Shown piece by piece: positions 45,188 through 55,210 of a DNA stretch of 64,000 bases. Position 1 is the stretch's first letter. Each line of letters opens with the position of its first letter. The stretch covers positions 1 to 64,000 of the forward strand of contig CAWGUD010000001.1 in assembly GCA_963825685.1 (NCBI GenBank), read 5' to 3'. Under the pieces are notes generated by a model. That model was not told the origin of the DNA. It was given only the letters and a program-made list of their open reading frames with translations, and made no database searches. Position numbers and translations under genes: made by a program. Origin of the DNA: JAOUEA01 sp963825685 (GTDB lineage: Bacteria > Actinomycetota > UBA4738 > HRBIN12).

Positions 45188-45294
45188 CGCGTACTCCTTT
45201 CGGTTGGAGTGGTGCGGTCGGAAGCCTACTGCACCGGGCACGGGCGACGGAACACCGCTCGTTCGGGGCCGGCGCTTCGCGCCGGGCCGTTCCG

Positions 45295-45300
45295 TAGACT
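45295..45300 (+). promoter_or_regulatory. -10 box for valS, leaderless spacing
   Basis: TAGACT lies 7 nt before the valS ATG (45308). There is no Shine-Dalgarno sequence. No T-box-like leader is present. Confidence 0.5.
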
Positions 45301-45307
45301 GCGCCCC

Positions 45308-47884
45308 ATGAGCGTGCCCGAGAAGCCGTCGCTCGACGGTCTGGAAGCGAAGTGGGACGAGTGGTGGGAAGCCGCCGGCACCTACCACTTCGATCGCACG
45401 AAGACGAGGGATCAGGTCTTCGCGATCGACACCCCGCCGCCCACGGCGAGCGGGTCGCTGCACATCGGCCACGTGATGTCCTACACGCACACCGACCTCG
45501 TGGCGCGCTACCGGCGCATGCGCGGCGACGAGGTCTTCTACCCGATGGGCTGGGACGACAACGGCCTGCCCACGGAGCGGCGGGTGCAGAACTACTTCGG
45601 CGTCCGCTGCGATCCCTCGCTGCCGGCCGACCCCGCGTTCGACGTCTCGAGGCTGGAGCGCCCCGACGACGGCCCCGTCGCGGTCAGCCGGCCGAACTTC
45701 ATCGAGCTCTGCGAGCGGCTCACGACCGAGGACGAGAAGGCGTTCGAGGCGTTGTTCCGGCGGCTGGGGCTGTCGGTCGACTGGCGCCAGACCTACACGA
45801 CGATCGGCGAGGTCTCCCGTCGCGCGTCGCAACGCGCCTTCCTCCGGCTCGTGCGCAGCGGGCTCGCCTACACGGCCGAGGCGCCCACGATGTGGGACGT
45901 CGACTTCCGCACGGCGGTCGCGCAGGCCGAGATCGAGGATCGCGAGGTCGCGGGCACCTACCACCGGGTCGCGTTCGACCTCGAGGACGGCAGCGGCCGG
46001 ATCGAGGTCGAGACGTCGCGCCCGGAGCTGATCCCGGCGTGCGTCGCCCTCGTGGTGAACCCCGACGACGAGCGGTACGCGCCCCTGGTCGGCGCGACCG
46101 CGCTCACGCCGGTGTTCCGCGTGCCCGTGCCGGTGGTCGCGCACGAGCTCGCCGATCCCGAGAAGGGAACCGGCGCGGCGCAGATCTGCACGTTCGGCGA
46201 CGTCACCGACGTCGTCTGGTGGCGCGACCTCGGACTGCCGGCCCGGGTGGTCGTGCGCCGCGACGGCACGCTCGCGGGCGGCCGGTTCGGCGAGCCCGGG
46301 TGGGAGTCGCGCGACGCCGACGCGGCGAACGCGGCGATGGCGCAGCTCGAGGGCAAGGGCGCGAAGCAGGCGCGCAAGCAGATCGTCGAGCTGCTCCGCG
46401 ACGGCGGCTGGCTCGTCGGCGAGCCGGAGCCCGTGCAGCACGTCGTGAAGTTCTACGAGAAGGGCGACCGCCCGCTCGAGGTGATCTCGAGCCGTCAGTG
46501 GTTCGTGAAGACGCTCGAGTTCAAGGACGCGCTGCTCGAGCGCGGGCGTCAGATCGCGTGGCACCCGGGGTTCATGGGCTCGCGTTTCGCGAGCTGGGTC
46601 GAGGGGCTGAACCAGGACTGGGCGGTCAGCCGACAGCGCTACTTCGGCGTGCCGTTCCCCGTGTGGTTCCCGCTCGACGACGCCGGCGAGCCGATCTACG
46701 ACCAGCCGATCCTGCCCGAGGAAGCCGCGCTGCCGGTCGATCCGCTCGACGACGTGCCGCCCGGCTACACGGCCGATCAGCGCGATGTGCCCGGTGGGTT
46801 CGCCGGCGACCCCGACGTGATGGACACGTGGGCGACGTCGTCGCTCTCGCCCCAGATCGCCGCGCGATGGGAGGACGACCCCGACCTGTTCCAGCGGCTC
46901 TTCCCGATGGACCTGCGACCGCAGGCGCACGACATCATCCGCACCTGGCTGTTCTACACGGTCCTGCGCGCCCATCTCGAGCACGACTCGTTGCCGTGGA
47001 CGAACGCGGCGATCAGCGGGTTCGTGCTCGACCCCGACCGCAAGAAGATGTCGAAGTCCAAGGGGAACGTGGTCGTGCCGACCGAGGTCTTCGAGCGCCA
47101 CTCCGCCGACGCCGTGCGGTACTGGGCGGCGAGCGCTCGTCTCGGCTACGACGCCGCGATCGACGACCAGCAGATGAAGGTCGGCCGCCGACTCGCGATC
47201 AAGATCCTGAACGCCTCGCGGTTCGTGCTCTCGATGGAGGCCACGCCCGGCGAGATCACCGAGCCGGTGGACCGGGCGATGCTGTGCACCCTCGCGTCGG
47301 TGGTGAGCGAGGCCACCGAGGCGCTCGACGCCTACGAGCACTCGAAGGCGCTCGACGGCGTCGAGCGGTTCTTCTGGGGGTTCACCGACGACTACCTCGA
47401 GCTCGTGAAGCAGCGCGCCTACGGCGCGCACGGCCCCGAGGGAGCAGCGTCGGCGATCGGCGCCCTGCGAGCCGCGCTCGACGTGCTGCTGCGCCTGTTC
47501 GCGCCGTTCCTGCCGTACGTGACCGAGGAGGTCTGGTCGTGGTGGCGCGAGGGGTCGGTGCACCGGGCGTCGTGGCCGGCCGCCGCCGAGGTGGCGGAGC
47601 ACGCCGGTGGCGACTGCGACCCCGCGATCTACGAGGTGGCCGCCGCGGTGCTCTCGGCGGTGCGCAAGGAGAAGGCGCTCGCGAAGGTCTCGCTGAAGAC
47701 GCCGGTCGACTCGATCACCGTGCACGACACGCAGGATCGGCTGCGCCTGCTGAGCCAGACCACGGCCGACCTGCGGGAGGCGGGCAACATCCGGGCGATC
47801 GACCAGGCCGAGGCCGACGCGTTCGCGGTCGAGACGGTGCTCGCTCCGCCCTCCGAGCCGTCGCCGGACGGCCCACAGGCCTGA
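45308..47884 (+). CDS. valS: valine--tRNA ligase
   Basis: An 858-residue class I synthetase. HIGH is at 52-55 (SLHIGHVMS) and KMSKSKG near 580; the editing (CP1) domain lies between, with ETSRPELIPACVALVVNPDD matching its conserved core. The anticodon-binding domain follows. The extreme C-terminal coiled coil seems short. The frame is intact throughout. It is followed 8 nt later by folC, the conserved actinobacterial order. Confidence 0.96.
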   Translation: MSVPEKPSLDGLEAKWDEWWEAAGTYHFDRTKTRDQVFAIDTPPPTASGSLHIGHVMSYTHTDLVARYRRMRGDEVFYPMGWDDNGLPTERRVQNYFGVRCDPSLPADPAFDVSRLERPDDGPVAVSRPNFIELCERLTTEDEKAFEALFRRLGLSVDWRQTYTTIGEVSRRASQRAFLRLVRSGLAYTAEAPTMWDVDFRTAVAQAEIEDREVAGTYHRVAFDLEDGSGRIEVETSRPELIPACVALVVNPDDERYAPLVGATALTPVFRVPVPVVAHELADPEKGTGAAQICTFGDVTDVVWWRDLGLPARVVVRRDGTLAGGRFGEPGWESRDADAANAAMAQLEGKGAKQARKQIVELLRDGGWLVGEPEPVQHVVKFYEKGDRPLEVISSRQWFVKTLEFKDALLERGRQIAWHPGFMGSRFASWVEGLNQDWAVSRQRYFGVPFPVWFPLDDAGEPIYDQPILPEEAALPVDPLDDVPPGYTADQRDVPGGFAGDPDVMDTWATSSLSPQIAARWEDDPDLFQRLFPMDLRPQAHDIIRTWLFYTVLRAHLEHDSLPWTNAAISGFVLDPDRKKMSKSKGNVVVPTEVFERHSADAVRYWAASARLGYDAAIDDQQMKVGRRLAIKILNASRFVLSMEATPGEITEPVDRAMLCTLASVVSEATEALDAYEHSKALDGVERFFWGFTDDYLELVKQRAYGAHGPEGAASAIGALRAALDVLLRLFAPFLPYVTEEVWSWWREGSVHRASWPAAAEVAEHAGGDCDPAIYEVAAAVLSAVRKEKALAKVSLKTPVDSITVHDTQDRLRLLSQTTADLREAGNIRAIDQAEADAFAVETVLAPPSEPSPDGPQA

Positions 47885-47892
47885 GCCTTCCG

Positions 47893-49181
47893 ATGGACTA
47901 CGCTGCAGCGCTCTCCGCGCTCGAGGATCGCAAGGAGACGCGCATGGTGCCCGATCTGTCGCGCATCCTCGCGCTCGCGACCTACCTGGACGATCCGCAG
48001 CTGTCCTACCCGACGATCCACGTCACCGGCACGAACGGCAAGGGCACGGCCGCCCGGGTCGCCACCGAGATCGCGTGCGCCCACGGGCTCACGACGGGTC
48101 TGTACACCTCGCCGCATCTCGAGTCCGTGACCGAGCGATTGTCGGTCTGCGGCGTCGACGTCACCGAGAAGGAGTTCGCCGAGGAGTTCACGCACCTGCA
48201 GCCGTTCCTGGACCTCGTCGACGGCCGGTCCGAGGAGCGGGTGACCTACTTCGAGGCGCTGACGGCCTTCGCGTACCTGTGGTTCGCCGACAAGCCGGTC
48301 GCCCTCGGCGTCTTCGAGGTCGGCATGGGAGGCACATGGGACGCCACGAACCTCATCTCGAGCGACGTCGCGGTGATCACCCCGATCGGCCTCGATCATC
48401 CGGAGCTCGGCGCGACGTTGACCGAGGTGGCGGGGGAGAAGGCCGGCATCATCAAGGACGGCAAGGCCGTGGTCGTGCGCGAGCAGGAAGCCGAGGCGCT
48501 CGCCGTGATCGAGGCTCGATGCGACCAGGTCGGCGCCTCGCTGCTCGCTCGAGTTCCGCGATTGGGAGGTCACCGAACGTCTGCAGGCGGTGGGCGGTCA
48601 GGCGTTCGCGGTGCGAGGCCTGCACGCCTCGTACGACGATCTGTACCTGCCGCTGTTCGGCGAGCACGCCGTCCGCAACGCGGCGGCGGCGCTCGTGGCG
48701 TGCGAGTCGCTGTTCGGCGAGGCCCTCGAGGAAGGAACGCTGCGAGAGGCGCTCGCGGGCGTGCGGTGGCCCGGGCGTCTCGAGGTCGTCGGCCGGCAGC
48801 CGGCGATCGTGCTCGACGGTGCGCACAACCCCGCCGGGGCCGAGGCGCTCGCGGTCGCGCTGCGGGAGTTCTTCCTCTGGGAGCGACTGCACCTCGTGCT
48901 CTCGATCGGCGCGAACAAGGACGTGGCCGGCATCGCCGCGCCAGCTCGCACCGCTCGCCGACGTGGCCTACGCGGCGCGCAACGAGAGCGAGCGGACGGG
49001 CGACGCCACGCCGATCGCCGAGGCGTTCGGCGTCGAGGGCACGCCCGTCACGATCCACGGCTCGGTCGCCGAGGCGCTCGAGGCGGCCAGGGCGGCCGCG
49101 ACCCCCGGCGATCTCATCTGCGTGACGGGCTCTCTGTACACTGTCGCCGACGCCCGCCGGGCGCTCGGCCTGACCACCTGA
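47893..49181 (+). CDS. folC: folylpolyglutamate synthase / dihydrofolate synthase (two frameshifts)
   Basis: Mur-ligase-type enzyme adding glutamate to folates, 428 residues after removing one base near 48549 and one near 48940. The ATP loop is HVTGTNGKGTAA, followed by TSPHLESVTERL, VFEVGMGGTWDATN, GLDHPELG, and, in the second frame, DGAHNPAGAEAL. The third frame gives RQLAPLADVAY and the C-terminus. Essential for one-carbon metabolism, which also links to the methyl-THF system at 22 kb. Located between valS and ndk. Confidence 0.93.
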
Positions 49182-49235
49182 GCTACCGCGCCGGCCTCCG
49201 TGCCCGGCTCGATCCCGAGGAGACCGACGAAGCAC

Positions 49236-49643
49236 ATGGCGACCGAATCCACCCTGCTGATCGTGAAGCCCGACGGCGTGCGCCGCGGCCTCGTGGGCGA
49301 GGTGCTGCGGCGCGTCGAGGCCAAGGGCCTCGCGATCGAGGAGATGCGGCTGTTCACGATCCCGCGCGAGACGGCCGAGGAGCACTACGGCGAACACCGC
49401 GAGAAGCCGTTCTTCGGCGAGCTCGTCGACTTCATCACGGGCGGGCCGGTGGTGGTGGCGAAGATCACGGGCGACGACGCGATCACCTGCTGGCGCACGC
49501 TGATGGGACCGACGAACCCGGTCGAGGCGGCCCCCGGGTCGATCCGCGGCGACTTCGCCACCGAGATCGGCGAGAACATCGTGCACGGCAGTGACTCTCC
49601 GGAGTCGGCCGATCGCGAGCTCGCGCTGTTCTTCGGGGCCTGA
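49236..49643 (+). CDS. ndk: nucleoside diphosphate kinase
   Basis: A 135-residue enzyme with the phospho-histidine H117 in NIVHGSDSPESADREL and the N-terminal TLLIVKPDGVRRGLVGE. It equilibrates nucleoside triphosphates. The ATG at 49236 gives the usual MATESTLL start; the frame is open 36 nt further upstream. The frame is intact. Confidence 0.96.
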   Translation: MATESTLLIVKPDGVRRGLVGEVLRRVEAKGLAIEEMRLFTIPRETAEEHYGEHREKPFFGELVDFITGGPVVVAKITGDDAITCWRTLMGPTNPVEAAPGSIRGDFATEIGENIVHGSDSPESADRELALFFGA

Positions 49644-49660
49644 CGGCGGACCGCGGCGAC

Positions 49661-51328
49661 ATGCCCGGTCTGCAGGAGGCCTTCGACCGCATCGGCGCCG
49701 CCCTCGAGCATCACCTCGAGTCCTCGCACGCCGCCGGCGCCGTCCTCGCGGTCACCGACCGCGAAGAGATCCTCGGCGTCGCCGTCCGTGGTCATGGCCG
49801 ACGTGGCCGCCGGCACGCCGGTCCGGCCCGAGACCCGGTTCCAGATCGGCTCGATCTCGAAGTCGTTCGCCGGCATCGTCGCGGTGCAGGAGGCCGACGG
49901 CGGGCCGCCTCGACCTGCACGTCAGCGTGAACGAGATCCTGCCGTGGCTCGAGTCTCCCCGAGCCGTTCGGCCCGATCACGCTGCACCACCTGATGCAGC
50001 ACACGGCGGGTCTCGGCGATCGGCGAGGAGGACGCGCCGACGCTCGCGCGGCGCGCTCTGGCTTGCGCGGCAGTTCCGCCCACCACCGCGCCGGGGGAGC
50101 GGTTCTGGTACTCGAACGACGGGTGGAAGATCGTCGGCGCGTGCCTCGAGCACGTGACCGGCACGCCGATCGATGACCTGATCGCCGAGCGGCTCTTCGG
50201 CCCGCTCGGCATGCGCGACTCCGTCGCCCGTATCACCGAACCGGAGTACCTGAGCGCACCGCCGTGGGCTACGAGCCCACCCGGTGGGATCGACCTCCGC
50301 AGCTGCGCCACACGCTGTCGCCCGCCGAGCGCATCGTGTCGAACACCGCCGACGGCTCGATCACGTCCGACGCGATCGACATGGCCGCGTACGCGCGGCT
50401 GCTGCTCGCGCGAGGCGACGTGCCCGACGGTCGAGGCGGCCGCATCTCAGCGACGCGATGTTCTCGATGCTGACCGACGACGGGGCTCGACGACGGCGAC
50501 GGCATGGCCGGTACGCCTACGGCTTGTCGCAGGAGGCCGTCGACGGCCATCGATGGATCGCGCACTCCGGCGGCATGGTGGGCTACACGGCGTTGCTCGC
50601 GGTCGTCGCCCGACGAAGGTCTCGGGCTCGTGATCCTGCAGAACGGCGGCGGCGACAAGCAGGGCATCGTCGCGGCGTACGCGCTCGCCGCGGTCCGCGC
50701 GAGCCTCGCCGGCGCCGAGTTCCCCGAGACCTGGGCACCGCCCGCGCCGACCGACGATCCCGAAGGCCGCAGGACTACGTCGGGCGCTACCTCGGCGACG
50801 ACGGCCGGGCGCTCGACGTCGACGCCGTCGAGGACGGGCTCGGCCGTCACGATCGGGCCCCTCGACCGTGCGCCTCGAGCGCGATCCTCTGGCAGCCCGA
50901 GCGTGGGCGACGCGTTCCTCGTCGCGCACGACGCGCTCGATCGGTTCCCGTTGGAGTTCGCGCGCGACGCCGACGGGACGGTCGTCGAGGCGTTCCACGG
51001 GCAGACCTGGTTCCGCGGTGAGCGCTACGGGGCGGATCCCGCAGCCGCTCCCCGAAGAGCTCCTCGGCACGCCCGGCTTCTACCGCAACGACTCCCCGTG
51101 GAGCCCCGTGATGCGCGTCCTCGCCCGCAAGGGGAAGCTCGTGCTTCAGTGGCCCTACGAGCAGCGGCGATCGGGAGGCGGCACCCTGATCCCGCTGGAC
51201 GACGGGTCGTTCGCGGTGGGTGCCGAGCGCGACCCGAGCCGGGTGCGCTTCGAGGGCGTGACCTACGGGGGGCTGACGACGTCGTGAGGGTGAATGGCGG
51301 TCGCTGGTACCGCTCGTTCGAGGAGTGA
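49661..51328 (+). pseudogene. beta-lactamase-fold serine hydrolase, broken by many frameshifts
   Basis: Pieces in all three frames assemble into a PF00144 serine hydrolase. They include FQIGSISKSFAGIVAVQEA with the S-x-x-K nucleophile motif, ITLHHLMQHTAGL, RFWYSNDGWKIVGACLEHVTG with Y-x-N, LFGPLGMRDSV and, near the end, an HSGGMVGYTALLAV motif. A DUF3471-like tail ends near 51287 (VTYGGLTTS) or 51328. At least eight shifts are needed in 1.6 kb, denser than in its neighbours. Relatives are D-aminopeptidases or esterases rather than resistance enzymes. Confidence 0.6.
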
Positions 51329-51849
51329 TCCGGTTCCGGTCAGGCTCCCGTCGGCCGGATCCTCGCGCACCAGCCCGACCGTCTCGCCGTAGGCCCAGAC
51401 GTCGAACTCCGGGGGCGCATGGCCGAGCGTGGTGAGCGCCGTGGCGATCTGCGAGCGGTGGTCGCTGCCGTGATGGAGCACCTGGGCCAGCCGGATGCCC
51501 ACGGTCGCGTGGCGCTCCACGTCGCTGCCCGTGCGGTCACCACCAGGTCGGCGTCGGGATCGAGGCCCCGCTCGACGATCGCCTCCCACCCGGCGGCGTT
51601 CGCGGCCGCGACCGTGCGCAGCTCGGCCAGCGACATCGCGTCGCCGTCGAGGTCGCCGTCACCGAGATCGCCGCCGGAGATGCAGAACAGGTACCAGTTG
51701 TCGGCGTCGACGAGGTGGCGCACCGTGTCGAGCGTGCTGCCGTAGATCGCGGGGACGTGCCGGGTGAGCTCCTCGTCGCTGAGGGAGTCGCAGCGATCGA
51801 GGAGCTGCTCGGTCGCCCAGGAGTGGTGGCGCAGGCCCTCGCGCAGCAT
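51263..51849 (-). CDS. DinB-family protein (frameshifted)
   Basis: A DinB/YfiT-like four-helix-bundle protein of about 195 residues. The N-terminus reads LREGLRHHSWATEQLLDRCD and includes a metal-site histidine. After one missing base near 51540 the second frame gives RLAQVLHHGSDHRSQIATAL, with the typical H-x-x-x-H pair. Known relatives are thiol-dependent S-transferases (bacillithiol or mycothiol) or of unknown function. It lies downstream of fabF (3 nt), on the same strand, so it may be the last gene of the fab operon. Its tail overlaps the broken hydrolase. Confidence 0.72.
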
Positions 51850-51852
51850 CGG

Positions 51853-53085
51853 TCAGACCGCCCGGAACGCGATCGTGGCGTTGGCGCCCCCGAACCCGAA
51901 GGAGTTCGACAGCGCCAGCCTGACGTCGAGCTCGCGCGAGGCGTTCGGCGTGACGTCGAGGTCGCAGTCGGGGTCGGGCGTCACGTAGTGGATCGTGGGA
52001 GGGATGAGGCCGTTGGCGATCGCGAGCGCGCACGCGGCGCCTTCGACCGCGCCCGCCGCGCCGAGCATGTGACCGGTCATCGACTTCGTCGAGGAGACGG
52101 CCACCGCGTGCGCGTGGTCGCCGAGCACGCTCTTGATCGCCGCGGTCTCGGCGGCATCGTTCAGCGGCGTCGAGGTGCCGTGGGCGTTCACGTAGTCGAC
52201 GGCGGTCGGCTCCTCACCCGCGTCGGCGAGGGCCCACGACATCGCGAGCGCCGCGCCCGAGCCCTTGGGGTCCGGGGCGGTGATGTGGTGCGCGTCGTCG
52301 CTCGCGCCGTAGCCCGCGACCTCGCAGTAGATGCGCGCGCCGCGCGCCGTCGCGTGCTCCTCGCTCTCCATGATCAGGGCGCAGCCGCCCTCGGACAGCA
52401 CGAACCCGTTGCGCTCGGCGTCGAACGGGCGGGAGGCGGTCTCGGGGTCGGGGTTCTTCGTGAGCGCCGTCATCTGCGCGAACGCGGCCACCGTGAGCGG
52501 GATCGTGGCGGCCTCCGAACCCCCCGCGATCACGAGGTCGCTGTACCCGTCGCGGATCAGCCGCATCGCCTCCCCGATCGCGTGGTTCGACGAGGAACAC
52601 GCGGAGACGGTGCAGTAGTTGGGTCCCGTGAGCCCGAAGTGCATCGCGATGTGACCGCCGGCCGCGTTGGCCATCAGCATCGGCACCATGAACGGCGAGA
52701 CCCGGCCGGCGCCCTTCTCCCGCAGCACGTCGTGCTGGTGCAGCAGCGTCTGCACGCCGCCGATCCCCGTGGCGTAGATCACCGCGCCGCGCTCCGAACG
52801 CACCTCGGGAGCGCCGGCGTCGGCCCACGCCATCTTCGCGCTCGCGATCGCGTACTGCGCGAACGGGTCGGTGCGGCGCGCCTCCTTGAGCTCGAGGTGG
52901 TCCGCGACGACGAAGTCGACGGGGAAGCCGGCCACCGACACGGGCAGGTCGCTCGTGTCGAACGCCTCGATCGGCCGCACCCCGTTGGCGCCGCTCGTGA
53001 GCCCGCTCCAGAACGCGTCGATGCCGGTGCCGACCGGGGTGACCGGTCCGATGCCGGTGATCACGACCCTGCGACGATCGCTCAC
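51853..53085 (-). CDS. fabF: beta-ketoacyl-ACP synthase II
   Basis: A 410-residue condensing enzyme of type II fatty-acid synthesis. The Cys-His-His triad is intact: C163 in VSACSSSNHA, H302 in NAHGTSTPLND and H339 in KSMTGHMLGAAGA. Last conserved enzyme of the fabD-fabH-fabG-acpP-fabF operon. The frame is intact. Confidence 0.95.
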   Translation of the reverse strand: MSDRRRVVITGIGPVTPVGTGIDAFWSGLTSGANGVRPIEAFDTSDLPVSVAGFPVDFVVADHLELKEARRTDPFAQYAIASAKMAWADAGAPEVRSERGAVIYATGIGGVQTLLHQHDVLREKGAGRVSPFMVPMLMANAAGGHIAMHFGLTGPNYCTVSACSSSNHAIGEAMRLIRDGYSDLVIAGGSEAATIPLTVAAFAQMTALTKNPDPETASRPFDAERNGFVLSEGGCALIMESEEHATARGARIYCEVAGYGASDDAHHITAPDPKGSGAALAMSWALADAGEEPTAVDYVNAHGTSTPLNDAAETAAIKSVLGDHAHAVAVSSTKSMTGHMLGAAGAVEGAACALAIANGLIPPTIHYVTPDPDCDLDVTPNASRELDVRLALSNSFGFGGANATIAFRAV

Positions 53086-53124
53086 GGAGGGAACGCTCCT
53101 GTCCAGCGGCCGAGTCCGGCCGCG

Positions 53125-53376
53125 CTACGAGACGCCGAGCTTGGTCGCGACGAGGTCGACGGCCTGGCCGACGGTCTTGACGGACTCCATCTCGTCCTCG
53201 GGGATCTCGATGCTCCACTCTTCCTCGAGCGCGAGCACGGCCTCCACGAGGTCGAGCGAGTCGGCGTTCAGGTCCTCGGCGAAGCGCGCGTCGGGCACCA
53301 CCTGCACCTCGTCGACGGCGAGCTGCTCCGCGAGCACCTTCTTCACCCTGGTCTCGATCTCCGAACGGTCGGTCAT
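53125..53376 (-). CDS. acpP: acyl carrier protein
   Basis: An 83-residue acidic protein with the phosphopantetheine serine S40 in NADSLDLVEAVLALEEE. It carries the growing acyl chain between the Fab enzymes. It sits between fabG and fabF as expected. Confidence 0.96.
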   Translation of the reverse strand: MTDRSEIETRVKKVLAEQLAVDEVQVVPDARFAEDLNADSLDLVEAVLALEEEWSIEIPEDEMESVKTVGQAVDLVATKLGVS

Positions 53377-53441
53377 GTCGTCTTCCCCTCCTGCTTCCTG
53401 GTCCGCCCAAGGCTAGCGGGCGGAGCCCCCTCGCGACCGCC

Positions 53442-54179
53442 TCAGGCGGTCAACCCTCCGTCCACCGGGATCACGGCGCCGTTCACGTACGACGCCTCGT
53501 CCGACATCAGGAACCGGACGACGGCCGAGACCTCCTCGAGATGCGCGGTCCGCCCGAGGGGCGTCTTGTCGACGTAGTAGGCGCGCGCCCGCTCGTCGAG
53601 GTGCGACGTCATCTCGGTGTCGACGAGCCCGGGGCAGATCGCGTTCACGGTCACGCCCTTGGTCGCGATCTCGCGCGCGAGCGACTTCGTGAGCCCGAGG
53701 AGCGCCGTCTTCGATGCGGCGTAGACCGTCTGTCCGGCGTTCCCGTGCAGGGCGACGGCGCTCGAGACGTTCACGATGCGGCCCCACTTCTCGCGCAGCA
53801 TGCCCCGCATCGCGGCCTGCGCGCAGAGGAACGCGCCCTTCACGTTCGTCGTCATGACCTTGTCGTAGGTGTCCATCGAGTACTTCAGCAGCAGGCCGTC
53901 CTGGCTGAACCCCGCGTTGTTCACGAGGCCGGTGACGTTGCCGGCCTCCTCGGTGACCCGGCGGAAGCCCTCGGCCACGCTCGTCTCGTCGGTCGTGTCG
54001 AGGAAGACCGTGAGCCCGGGGGTGCCCGCGGACTCGAGGGCACCGAGCACGTCCTTCGCCGCGGCCTCGTCGCTGCGGTAGCCGACGGCGACCGTCCAGC
54101 CGGCCTCGGCGAGCGCGACCGAGCACGCGCGACCGATGCCCCGCGAGGCGCCCGTGACGACGGCGACCTTCGACGTCAT
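53442..54179 (-). CDS. fabG: 3-oxoacyl-ACP reductase
   Basis: A 245-residue short-chain dehydrogenase. It has VVTGASRGIGRA (NADPH binding), LVNNAGFSQDG, the catalytic serine in VNVSSAVALHG and YAASKTALLGL (Y-x-x-x-K). ATG 54179 overlaps the fabH stop by 4 nt. The fab context supports FabG over other SDRs. Confidence 0.93.
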   Translation of the reverse strand: MTSKVAVVTGASRGIGRACSVALAEAGWTVAVGYRSDEAAAKDVLGALESAGTPGLTVFLDTTDETSVAEGFRRVTEEAGNVTGLVNNAGFSQDGLLLKYSMDTYDKVMTTNVKGAFLCAQAAMRGMLREKWGRIVNVSSAVALHGNAGQTVYAASKTALLGLTKSLAREIATKGVTVNAICPGLVDTEMTSHLDERARAYYVDKTPLGRTAHLEEVSAVVRFLMSDEASYVNGAVIPVDGGLTA

Positions 54180-55210
54180 GCGGTGGTCCCGGCGGGGGCC
54201 GACGACGTCTGCCCATCCGGCGACGGCAGGGTCCAGCGCACGAGCGTGGCGCCCCACGTGAGCCCCGCGCCGAAGGACGCGAACAGCACGAGGTCGCCCT
54301 GCCCGATCGTCCCGGCGCGCCATGCGCGGTCGAGCGCGATCGGGATCGAGGCGGCGCTCGTGTTGCCGACCTCCGCGACGTCGACCACGGCCTTGGCCGG
54401 ATCGATGCCGAGACGGTCGACGACGGCGCTCATGATGCGCGCGTTCGCCTGATGCGGGATCAGCACGTCGACGTCGTCGATCGTGTGCCCCGACTTCTCC
54501 AGCAGCTCGCGACACGCCGCGGCCATCTCGGTCACGGCCCGCTTGAAGACCTCGCGCCCGTTCGGCATGCGCACGGTGTGGTCGTTGGCCGCGACCGTCT
54601 CGGCGGAGGCCGGCGTGCGCGTGCCGCCCGCAGGCATCCACAGGATCTCCGCGGCGTTCCCGTCGGCGCCGAGGATCGAGCCCTCGATGCCCGCCACCTC
54701 CGACGCCCGCACCACCGCGGCGCCCGCGCCGTCGCCGAACAGGATGCAGGTGCCTCGGTCGGTGTAGTCGATGATGCGGCTGAAGATCTCGGCCCCGATC
54801 AGCAGGATCGTGTCGGCCATGCCGGCGGTGATGAAGGCGGCGGCCGCGCTCAGCCCGTAGCTGAACCCGGAGCACGCCGCGTTGATGTCGAACGACGGGC
54901 AGCTCACGCCCAGCTTCCGCTGGACCCACACGGCGGTCGCGGGGAAGATCGTGTCGCCGGTGATCGTGGCCACCACGATCATGTCGAGCTGCTCGGGCGC
55001 CACGCCCGCGCTCTCGAGGGCGCCGCGCGCCGCCTCCACGGCCAGGTCGCTCGTCTGCACCTCGGCGTCGGCGAAGTGACGGGCCTCGATGCCCGTTCGG
55101 TCCCGGATCCACTCGTCGTTCGTGTCGACGAACCCTTCGAACCAGGTGTTGGGCACGAGTCGCGGCGGGAGCGAGCTCCCCACCCCGGCGATGGTGGCGT
55201 GGCGCGTCAC
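54176..55210 (-). CDS. fabH: beta-ketoacyl-ACP synthase III
   Basis: A 344-residue initiating condensing enzyme. The triad is C113 (NAACSGFSYGL), H253 (IPHQANARIM) and N283 (VGNTSAASIP). It joins an acyl-CoA primer to malonyl-ACP and so helps set chain type (straight or branched). GTG 55210 overlaps the fabD stop by 4 nt. Confidence 0.95.
   Translation of the reverse strand: MTRHATIAGVGSSLPPRLVPNTWFEGFVDTNDEWIRDRTGIEARHFADAEVQTSDLAVEAARGALESAGVAPEQLDMIVVATITGDTIFPATAVWVQRKLGVSCPSFDINAACSGFSYGLSAAAAFITAGMADTILLIGAEIFSRIIDYTDRGTCILFGDGAGAAVVRASEVAGIEGSILGADGNAAEILWMPAGGTRTPASAETVAANDHTVRMPNGREVFKRAVTEMAAACRELLEKSGHTIDDVDVLIPHQANARIMSAVVDRLGIDPAKAVVDVAEVGNTSAASIPIALDRAWRAGTIGQGDLVLFASFGAGLTWGATLVRWTLPSPDGQTSSAPAGTTA

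Noticed and set aside
44792..47725. Very long minus-strand frame opposite valS
   Set aside because: Antisense shadow; only its last part (the SHOCT protein N-terminus) is real.
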